A model generated the notes under the pieces. The model saw only the letters and a list, made by a program, of their open reading frames with translations. It was not told where the DNA came from and made no database searches. DNA of 5,495 nt, taken from contig JBFHGJ010000189.1 in the NCBI GenBank assembly GCA_041583135.1, forward strand, positions 1 through 5,495, written 5' to 3'. Of this stretch, positions 1 to 3,765 are shown one piece after another; position 1 is the stretch's first letter; every line of letters starts with the position of its first letter. The DNA comes from JABSOG01 sp041583135. Lineage in GTDB: Bacteria > Pseudomonadota > Gammaproteobacteria > Enterobacterales > Alteromonadaceae. The position numbers and the translations under genes were made by a program.

Positions 1-1
1 C

Positions 2-121
2 TTCGCAGGCATCGACTTATTGACCATCAACGAGCAGCAGACCTTGCTACTAAATATTCAGGACAGGCAATCTGTCATCATTGATTGTCTTGGCGATGTG
101 TACCGTAAAGTTTATTCCTGA
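2..121 (+). CDS. C-terminal end of an unidentified protein (5' partial)
   Basis: The second forward frame is open from the window edge and encodes 39 residues, beginning FAGIDLLTINEQQ and ending GDVYRKVYS, then a TGA at 119-121. The other two forward frames hit stops within this stretch (at about 84 and 21). The composition looks protein-like: alternating hydrophobic and polar residues, no low complexity. The rest of the gene lies outside the window, and the visible tail carries no motif I can assign, so no function is proposed. No clear intrinsic terminator follows; the nearest hairpin (246-260) lacks a T-tract. The short length leaves some chance that this is not a real gene. Confidence 0.45.
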   Translation, partial: FAGIDLLTINEQQTLLLNIQDRQSVIIDCLGDVYRKVYS

Positions 122-245
122 TTTGCTGCGGAATGTCGGATACCATAGATAATTAAGCAGGAAAAAGCGTCTATTGTAGGTGCTCTGCTCAAAAGTTCAT
201 GTGGATGGTATGAATGAGGTTAGGTTGACGATGATACAGCAATTA

Positions 246-260
246 GCAGGCTCAGCCTGC
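246..260. repeat. Perfect 6-bp hairpin without T-tract
   Basis: GCAGGC (246-251) and GCCTGC (255-260) are exact reverse complements around a 3-nt loop. On the plus strand it lies 125 bp past the stop of the first gene and is followed by CGACATTA rather than T residues, so it does not meet the usual picture of an intrinsic terminator. It could still stabilise an mRNA 3' end or be incidental. Confidence 0.5.
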
Positions 261-288
261 CGACATTATGAAATTGAAAATTCTTGAA

Positions 289-340
289 TGGGGTTTTAGC
301 AAAGTGGAATGTATAAACAACCGACTTTGCGCATGCCCCA
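289..340 (-). ncRNA. Candidate structured small RNA or palindromic element
   Basis: Two nested arm pairs are seen: TGGGG (289-293) with CCCCA (336-340), and GCAAAGT (299-305) with ACTTTGC (324-330). They are separated by equal 5-nt internal-loop halves and enclose an 18-nt loop that may add a GG/CC pair. The symmetry gives 12 Watson-Crick pairs in 52 nt. Read on the minus strand, a promoter-like sequence (TTGAAC, 16-nt spacer, TAAAAG) would start transcription near 343, almost exactly at the base of the hairpin. No T-run follows closely, so a 3' end is not obvious. Alternatives are a protein-binding palindrome, a fragment of a repetitive element, or chance. I do not recognise an RNA family. 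Confidence 0.25.
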
Positions 341-350
341 TAGTTCGAAA

Positions 351-378
351 CTTTTAGCCTACACTAAAAATAGTTCAA
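351..378 (-). promoter_or_regulatory. Promoter-like sequence downstream of ffs
   Basis: On the minus strand, TTGAAC (378-373) and TAAAAG (356-351) are separated by 16 nt, a reasonable sigma70 arrangement. The nine bases AGTTCAAGT around the -35 element (372-380) recur at the -35 of the ffs promoter (615-623). The predicted start is near 343, at the edge of the inverted repeat 289-340. Prediction only. Confidence 0.3.
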
Positions 379-412
379 GTAATGTTCTTATGCAAAGTTA
401 TAGGGAAAAAGA

Positions 413-430
413 CAAAAGGAAAAAATTTTA
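413..430 (-). terminator. Probable ffs transcription terminator or 3' trailer
   Basis: Just beyond the 3' end of the 4.5S RNA the minus strand reads TAAAATTTTTTCC followed by further T-rich sequence. The terminal helix of the RNA itself (CCCCA/UGGGG plus GGUG/CACC) could act as the terminator stem with the T-run as its tail. The 4-5 nt separating stem and T-run makes this weaker than a textbook terminator. Confidence 0.4.
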
Positions 431-543
431 GGTGGCAACCCCACAAGCCACATCCCGGCACATGAGTCGCTGGCTGTGGCTGCTCCCTTCCGGGCCTGAC
501 CAGGTTCACCAGTTATCATTGCGAGAGGACCAATGGGGTCACC
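431..543 (-). ncRNA. ffs: 4.5S RNA, signal recognition particle RNA (small bacterial type)
   Basis: This is the RNA scaffold of the bacterial signal recognition particle; it binds Ffh and the receptor FtsY and targets nascent membrane proteins to the inner membrane. On the minus strand the diagnostic apical domain is intact: CCUGGUCAGGCCCGGAAGGG, then AGCAGCC, giving the GGAA tetraloop and the asymmetric loop bound by the Ffh M domain. The flanks also match the Escherichia coli molecule recognisably (CUCGCAA near the 5' end, UGUGCCGGGAUGU near the 3' end). The ends pair as GGUG/CACC and CCCCA/UGGGG, which sets the boundaries at about 543 and 431. The length of about 113 nt fits the 114-nt E. 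coli RNA and excludes the long Alu-containing Gram-positive form. Exact ends are uncertain by a few nucleotides. Any protein reading frame across this interval is spurious. Confidence 0.96.
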
Positions 544-593
544 ATTGAGATATGCTTCAAACGCCACTTGCTGTTTCGTTTGAAGTGCGGCGT

Positions 594-621
594 ATTTTAC
601 TGCAATTGCGGATAAGTTCAA
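594..621 (-). promoter_or_regulatory. Sigma70-type promoter for ffs
   Basis: Read on the minus strand, TTGAAC (621-616) is followed after 16 nt by TAAAAT (599-594), a 5/6 match to the -10 consensus. The predicted start near 587 would give a precursor with a 5' leader of about 44 nt before the mature 4.5S end at 543. In E. coli the 4.5S precursor also carries a 5' leader removed by RNase P, so this layout is reasonable. No terminator is visible between the acyltransferase stop (649) and ffs, so read-through from the upstream genes is also possible. Confidence 0.5.
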
Positions 622-648
622 GTGCTAAACGCTGCCTTTTGCGGTAAT

Positions 649-1224
649 TCAGTGATATTTGCCGCGAACGTTCAAATAAAAGTCTTTTACTGCTTTTAAA
701 TCAGCCTCAACGTCGCCGTTCATGGTTATCATATCGCCAATGACGGCTTTTTTGTTGGGGTAATCAAGGCCAACAGGCAATACGTCCACTTTGGCGCCAT
801 GGGCGATATGTAAAAAGCCGACTTTCCATTCCTTTACCCGGCGGCGGGTGCCTTCAGGGGCAATGGTTAAAATGAATTTTTCGTGCTGGTTAAAGTGGCC
901 AATCATCTGCCCTACTACGCCGTGAGCCGCTCGTCTGTCCACCGGCACGCCGCCAATTTTGTATAAAAAGGAGCTAAAAGGCCAAATGAACAACGAATGT
1001 TTGATCAAAAAACGGATCTTAAGCCCGGAGGCCAACAATATCGCGACGCCCACAACAAAATCCCAGTTGGAGGTGTGTGGGGCCAAAGTGATGATGTATT
1101 TTTTGCAGCTGGGAAACTCGCCCGTGACCTGCCAGCCCATCATGGCCAAAACACTGCGTCCTAGCCACTTTGAAAATGCGTTGCCCCCTTGTGGGGATTG
1201 GTTTAATTCATTCACGCCATACAT
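649..1224 (-). CDS. PlsC-type lysophospholipid/glycerolipid acyltransferase, short form
   Basis: This 191-residue protein carries the four ordered blocks of the PlsC/LPLAT acyltransferase family (PF01553): catalytic HTSNWD at 50-55 (H50 and D55 of the HX4D motif), GGVPVDR at 91-97, APEGTRR at 122-128 (glycerol-phosphate binding), and VLPVGLDY at 148-155. Enzymes of this family transfer an acyl chain from acyl-CoA or acyl-ACP to a lysolipid at the inner membrane. Hydrophobic stretches around 56-68 and 77-90 may dip into the membrane. It is shorter than E. coli PlsC (about 245 residues) and lacks an obvious N-terminal transmembrane helix, so the acceptor lipid cannot be named. The ATG at 1224 lies 19 bp after the upstream stop; AAGAGG overlapping that stop is the only Shine-Dalgarno candidate and is rather distant, which suggests translational dependence on the upstream gene. 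Confidence 0.9.
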   Translation of the reverse strand: MYGVNELNQSPQGGNAFSKWLGRSVLAMMGWQVTGEFPSCKKYIITLAPHTSNWDFVVGVAILLASGLKIRFLIKHSLFIWPFSSFLYKIGGVPVDRRAAHGVVGQMIGHFNQHEKFILTIAPEGTRRRVKEWKVGFLHIAHGAKVDVLPVGLDYPNKKAVIGDMITMNGDVEADLKAVKDFYLNVRGKYH

Positions 1225-1243
1225 GGGGTCTAATCGCTACCTC

Positions 1244-2116
1244 TTATTCGCGGGCCAACAGCGCACGATAGCGGCGCAACAGGGTTTTTAACTTCTTCAC
1301 GTTCTCAGGGCCTAAACGCATCACCTGCTTTTGTACGTCACTTAAACCTTCCAACGATTTATCTTTATACTGATACATGACTTTAGGCGCTTCCACTTCT
1401 AGCGGGCCTTCTACAACCGGCGTATCAAGCATATGATCAATGGCTTGAATAACGGTATCATTAAAATCATGGTCTGGGTAGCCAATTTCGTCATACACCT
1501 CTTTCACCAGAGGTTTGTATTTGTTGTATAGGGCAACCATTTCTTCTGGTTGGGTTGAACTTAATACCGAAAGGTAAATGTCGTAACGTTCATAACTGGC
1601 TTTGTCAATAACGGCTTCTTCACCGGTTTGCAACACTTTAAAACGGCCAATAGGTGCTTTGAGTGAAGCGAAATCTCTGGCAACACTGCCCGAGGCAAGG
1701 TTATCGACAAATACCACAAAGCGGCGAATGATGTCCTTGTTGACGAACAAGGCGGCAAAATCATGGTGCCATGACATGGCGGTCAGCTCTTTAAATACAA
1801 CAGGGTCACTCTGTTCAAGCTTTGGTAGTACAACTTTTGGTGCCGGAGGTGGCTCAGGTGAGGGTTCAGGCTCTGGTTCGGGCTCTACCTGTGGCTCTGG
1901 CTCAGGCTCGGGTATCACTTCAGGTTCTGGTTCAGGCTCAGGCGCAGACTGTTCAACCACAGGCTCTGGCTTTGGCGGCTTAGGTTCTTCCTTGTTCATT
2001 TGCCATCCGGCAACTGCGGCAATCACAATAACCAACACGATAGCAATAACCGCGCCGGTGCTGCTTTTTTTTGGCGCTTGAGTTTGTTCAGGATGGTTGT
2101 TTTCGCTTTCCGTCAT
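1244..2116 (-). CDS. DUF3014 family membrane-anchored protein
   Basis: The 290-residue protein has three parts. Residues 1-20 are polar with a KK pair just before a single hydrophobic segment (about 21-38), which reads as a signal anchor. Residues 44-93 form a Pro/Glu-rich linker made of repeated E-P units, resembling the envelope-spanning stretch of TonB-like proteins. Residues 97-290 match DUF3014 (PF11219) as I recall it: LPKLEQSDPVV, IRRFVVFVDNLASGSVARD, YERYDIYLSVL, ALYNKYKPL, YDEIGYPDHDFND, AIDHMLDTPVVEGP, APKVMYQYKD and VMRLGPENVKKLK. The domain is expected in the periplasm; its biochemical role is unknown and I see no catalytic signature. The ATG at 2116 has AAAGG 8 nt upstream. The close downstream acyltransferase makes an operon likely and hints at an envelope or lipid role, which is inference. 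Confidence 0.9.
   Translation of the reverse strand: MTESENNHPEQTQAPKKSSTGAVIAIVLVIVIAAVAGWQMNKEEPKPPKPEPVVEQSAPEPEPEPEVIPEPEPEPQVEPEPEPEPSPEPPPAPKVVLPKLEQSDPVVFKELTAMSWHHDFAALFVNKDIIRRFVVFVDNLASGSVARDFASLKAPIGRFKVLQTGEEAVIDKASYERYDIYLSVLSSTQPEEMVALYNKYKPLVKEVYDEIGYPDHDFNDTVIQAIDHMLDTPVVEGPLEVEAPKVMYQYKDKSLEGLSDVQKQVMRLGPENVKKLKTLLRRYRALLARE
1838..1987 (-). repeat. In-gene Pro/Glu hexamer repeat (low-complexity linker)
   Basis: Residues 44-93 of the DUF3014 protein come from repeated 6-bp Glu-Pro codon pairs (GAGCCT, GAACCT, GAGCCA, GAACCA variants). On the plus strand this reads as GGCTCT/GGTTCA repeats and yields a spurious Gly-Ser frame. Codon variants are mixed rather than identical, so the tract is not a pure microsatellite, but length variation between strains by slippage is plausible. 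Confidence 0.85.
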
Positions 2117-2184
2117 TTTGCCCGCCTTTAAAAGTTTGTTTTTGAAATTAAACAGTTGTCTTACTGCTTTGAATAACTTTAAAT

Positions 2185-2190
2185 AGTATA
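2185..2190 (-). promoter_or_regulatory. Possible -10 element for the DUF3014-acyltransferase operon
   Basis: TATACT on the minus strand lies about 70 nt before the DUF3014 start, inside the palindrome GTATATAC (2186-2193). No good -35 element is found at 16-18 nt, so either an activator is needed or this is not the real promoter. Confidence 0.3.
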
Positions 2191-2258
2191 TACGTCTGAG
2201 ATCTTAAAAACACATTTTAAATAAATGGCTTTTTTGGTTTTTTGTAAAAGCCTGTGAT

Positions 2259-2264
2259 TATAGT
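2259..2264 (+). promoter_or_regulatory. Possible -10 element for the patatin gene, implying a very short leader
   Basis: TATAGT is a 5/6 match to the -10 consensus. The nearest -35-like sequence, TTGGTT at 2234-2239, gives a long 19-nt spacer. A start site 6-7 nt downstream would fall near 2271, only about 5 nt before the GTG start codon, so the mRNA would be almost leaderless. This agrees with the absence of a ribosome binding site there. Confidence 0.3.
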
Positions 2265-2275
2265 GAATTTATGTT

Positions 2276-3415
2276 GTGGTAGACAATAACAGCGAAAAAC
2301 CTAAGATTGCACTGGTACTGACCGGCGGGGGTGCTAGAGCAGCCTATCAGGTGGGTATTTTAAAGGCGATAAAAACCGTGTTGCCACGCAACCACAAGTC
2401 GCCGTTTCATATTATTTGCGGCACCTCGGCAGGCTCAATCAATGCTACGCAATTGGCCTGTTATGCATCTTGCTATCATCTCGGGGTAAAAAAGCTTGAA
2501 TGGGCATGGAAAAACTTTACCACCAAACAAATTTATCATTGCGATTTTACCCATGTATTTGGCCATTTGATTAAGGGCTTTTTATCTAACTTTCAAGCCA
2601 ATTACGCCAACCATACCCCAGGCAGCCTATTTAATAACGCGCCGCTGCGTAAACTGTTGATCCGCATTATGGATTTTGGCCGCATCGACCGTAATATCCA
2701 TGGTGGTTATCTTGATGCGTTGTGCATTTCAGCGTCATCATATTCTGATGGCGACTCCATCAGCTTTTTTCAGTCTAACCATCATGAGCCATGGTCACGA
2801 GCCAAGCGCAAAGGCATAAAAGACAACATCGGCATTGAACACCTGATGGCCTCATCGGCAATTCCTTTGGTGTTTCCGTCGGTAAAAATTCGTCGTCATT
2901 ATTATGGTGATGGCTCGGTCCACCAGCTCTCGCCTTTAAGCCCAGCAATCCATTTGGGCGCCAATAAGATTTTTATCATTGGGGTCGATCAACCAGTTGA
3001 AAGTAAGTTTTATGGTCAGCACCCGCATCACCCCGGCGTGCCTTACATTGCGGGCCATCTGTTAGATACAATATTTTCCGATACATTAAACGCCGATGCC
3101 GAGCGCATGGAGCGGATCAATCAAACTTTGGCATTAATTCCTGAAGAAAACCGCGCCACCCAATTAAAGCCGATTGACTCGTTGATCATTAACCCAAGCC
3201 ATGATTTTAACTCAATCGCCAACGAGTTTTATTTTGACCTCCCCATGGCGGTGCGCTCGCTATTTAAGCTGGCCGGTATTTCAGAACATGTTGAATCGAG
3301 CGTTGTCAGCTATTTGATGTTTGAGCGCAACTATACCCAAAGGCTTATTAAGCTCGGTTTTGATGATGGGCTTAAAAGAATGGACGAAATAGAGGCATTT
3401 TTGGAGTTAACTTAG
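2276..3415 (+). CDS. Patatin-like phospholipase (RssA/COG1752-type acylhydrolase)
   Basis: The 379-residue protein has the full patatin Ser-Asp dyad layout. The glycine-rich oxyanion loop TGGGARAAY is at 16-24, directly after the first beta strand (KIALVL); the nucleophile elbow GTSAG is at 49-53 with Ser51; and the catalytic Asp212 is in YGDGS (210-214). Family members cleave acyl esters of phospholipids or related lipids, usually at the cytosolic face or after secretion. No signal peptide is present, so a cytosolic or membrane-peripheral location is likely. The C-terminal third (about 245-379) is not part of the minimal catalytic core and I cannot assign it. The start is taken as GTG at 2276: an in-frame TGA lies just upstream at 2264-2266, the core strand begins at residue 10, and no later start would keep the oxyanion loop. 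No clear Shine-Dalgarno sequence precedes it. It is divergent from the acyltransferase operon. The substrate cannot be inferred. Confidence 0.92.
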   Translation: MVDNNSEKPKIALVLTGGGARAAYQVGILKAIKTVLPRNHKSPFHIICGTSAGSINATQLACYASCYHLGVKKLEWAWKNFTTKQIYHCDFTHVFGHLIKGFLSNFQANYANHTPGSLFNNAPLRKLLIRIMDFGRIDRNIHGGYLDALCISASSYSDGDSISFFQSNHHEPWSRAKRKGIKDNIGIEHLMASSAIPLVFPSVKIRRHYYGDGSVHQLSPLSPAIHLGANKIFIIGVDQPVESKFYGQHPHHPGVPYIAGHLLDTIFSDTLNADAERMERINQTLALIPEENRATQLKPIDSLIINPSHDFNSIANEFYFDLPMAVRSLFKLAGISEHVESSVVSYLMFERNYTQRLIKLGFDDGLKRMDEIEAFLELT

Positions 3416-3464
3416 GCCAAGGTAGCGGCTTTGAAATTAGCTACGCCATTAAGCAACATCAAAT

Positions 3465-3531
3465 CTTAACGCTTGATAAATGGTTGAGCTTTTGGTTCAA
3501 TGCCAGAGTGTTACTAGGGAGAAGCGTTGGG
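3465..3531. repeat. Inverted repeat with weak attC-like ends
   Basis: CTTAACGCTT (3465-3474) can pair with AAGCGTTGGG (3522-3531): seven exact pairs, two G-U pairs and a closing C-G. The right end GTTGGGC (3526-3532) fits the integron attC box GTTRRRY, and the left TCTTAAC (3464-3470) fits RYYYAAC except at the first base. Between them TTGAGC and GTTCAA form a small stem (3484-3500). The inner part is asymmetric, and there is no integrase or cassette series, so attC identity is doubtful. Confidence 0.2.
3473..3501 (+). promoter_or_regulatory. Sigma70-like promoter upstream of the short ORF and ABC-F gene
   Basis: TTGATA (3473-3478, 5/6 to the -35 consensus) and TTCAAT (3496-3501, 4/6 to the -10) are separated by exactly 17 nt. 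The predicted start near 3508 would give a leader of about 56 nt before the short ORF and about 258 nt before the ABC-F start codon. Confidence 0.35.
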
Positions 3532-3563
3532 CCAATCCACCGACCTAAGAGGAGATTAAATCA

Positions 3564-3635
3564 ATGTCATTATGCCGAATAGCTTTCGTGCTTTTGATTT
3601 GTAATGCATTCACTCAGTCCGTTTCTACGCGATGA
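3564..3635 (+). CDS. Putative 23-residue leader or signal-peptide-like small ORF
   Basis: The ATG at 3564 is preceded by TAAGAGGAG (3546-3554), a strong Shine-Dalgarno match with a 9-nt spacer, better than those of the neighbouring genes. The peptide begins MSLCRIAFVLLICNAF and ends with TR before TGA. It has a short n-region with one Arg, a hydrophobic core (about residues 6-13) and a polar end, like a Sec signal peptide or a small membrane peptide. Three readings compete: a regulatory leader peptide for the ABC-F gene starting 130 nt downstream; the remnant of a secreted protein, since a one-base frame change near 3631 would extend it by about 20 residues to a TAA at 3691-3693; or chance. 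I recognise no family. Confidence 0.35.
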   Translation: MSLCRIAFVLLICNAFTQSVSTR

Positions 3636-3677
3636 CACCGGGCTGAAAGTAAACCATTTCAACACAATCAAATTAGC

Positions 3678-3683
3678 TACAAT
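3678..3683 (+). promoter_or_regulatory. Possible second -10 element for the ABC-F gene
   Basis: TACAAT is a 5/6 match to the -10 consensus and overlaps the second copy of the direct repeat. No convincing -35 sits at 16-18 nt (CATTTC or ATTTCA). If used, transcription would begin near 3690 and bypass the short ORF. Confidence 0.25.
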
Positions 3684-3730
3684 CATGCCATAAGCGTGTG
3701 TTCATCTGCGTATTCATCTTTATTTCAATC

Positions 3731-3747
3731 GCAGGATTTGCTCCTGC
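3731..3747 (+). promoter_or_regulatory. Hairpin next to the ABC-F ribosome binding site
   Basis: GCAGGA (3731-3736) and TCCTGC (3742-3747) are exact complements around a 5-nt loop. The hairpin ends 3 nt before AAAGGA (3751-3756), the Shine-Dalgarno sequence of the ABC-F gene, whose ATG follows after 9 nt. It lacks a T-tail, so it is not an intrinsic terminator. It could modulate ribosome access or mRNA stability. Confidence 0.45.
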
Positions 3748-3765
3748 CACAAAGGAAAGAATACA

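Larger units (their letters stand above)
122..430. other. Intergenic region without a convincing protein gene
   Basis: About 309 bp separate the plus-strand gene end from the 3' end of the minus-strand 4.5S RNA. No frame gives a persuasive ORF; the best is a 25-codon ATG frame at 210-287 with a poor ribosome binding site. What it holds is structural: a 6-bp perfect hairpin at 246-260, a larger two-part inverted repeat at 289-340, a small palindrome AGTT-CGA-AACT at 342-352, a minus-strand promoter-like sequence at 351-378, and an A-rich stretch at 405-427 that reads as T-runs just beyond the 3' end of ffs. Confidence 0.7.
3434..3680. repeat. Short direct repeat pair in the intergenic region
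   Basis: AAATTAGCTAC occurs at 3434-3444 and again at 3670-3680. Similarity resumes after each copy (GCCATTAAGC after the first; GCCATAAGC after the second, following six extra bases). The copies flank the short ORF. This may be an old duplication or a binding-site pair; chance is not excluded for so short a match. Confidence 0.35.
3416..3765. other. 350-bp intergenic region between patatin and ABC-F genes
   Basis: No long gene is present. It contains an inverted repeat (3465-3474 with 3522-3531), a sigma70-like promoter (3473-3501), a 23-codon ORF with a strong ribosome binding site (3564-3635), an 11-nt direct repeat (AAATTAGCTAC at 3434-3444 and 3670-3680), a -10-like TACAAT at 3678-3683, and a perfect hairpin just before the ABC-F ribosome binding site (3731-3747). 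No T-tract terminator is visible after the patatin stop. Confidence 0.65.

Noticed and set aside
210..287. 25-codon plus-strand ATG frame in the first intergenic region
   Set aside because: Weak ribosome binding site, no recognisable composition, and it runs through the 246-260 hairpin.
388..621. 77-residue minus-strand reading frame
   Set aside because: It lies across the 4.5S RNA and its promoter, uses a TTG start, and has no protein-like family features.
959..1291. 110-residue plus-strand reading frame
   Set aside because: Antisense to the acyltransferase, whose motif set is complete; no ribosome binding site context or family resemblance.
1561..1764. 67-residue minus-strand reading frame
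   Set aside because: An alternative frame inside the DUF3014 domain with no family resemblance.
1602..2081. Plus-strand frame with a Gly-Ser repeat
   Set aside because: The Gly-Ser run is the antisense reading of the Glu-Pro linker of the DUF3014 gene; the opposite strand has a recognised domain.
3421..3446. GTAGC/GCTAC stem after the patatin stop as a terminator
   Set aside because: Only five pairs, a 13-nt loop and no T-tract.
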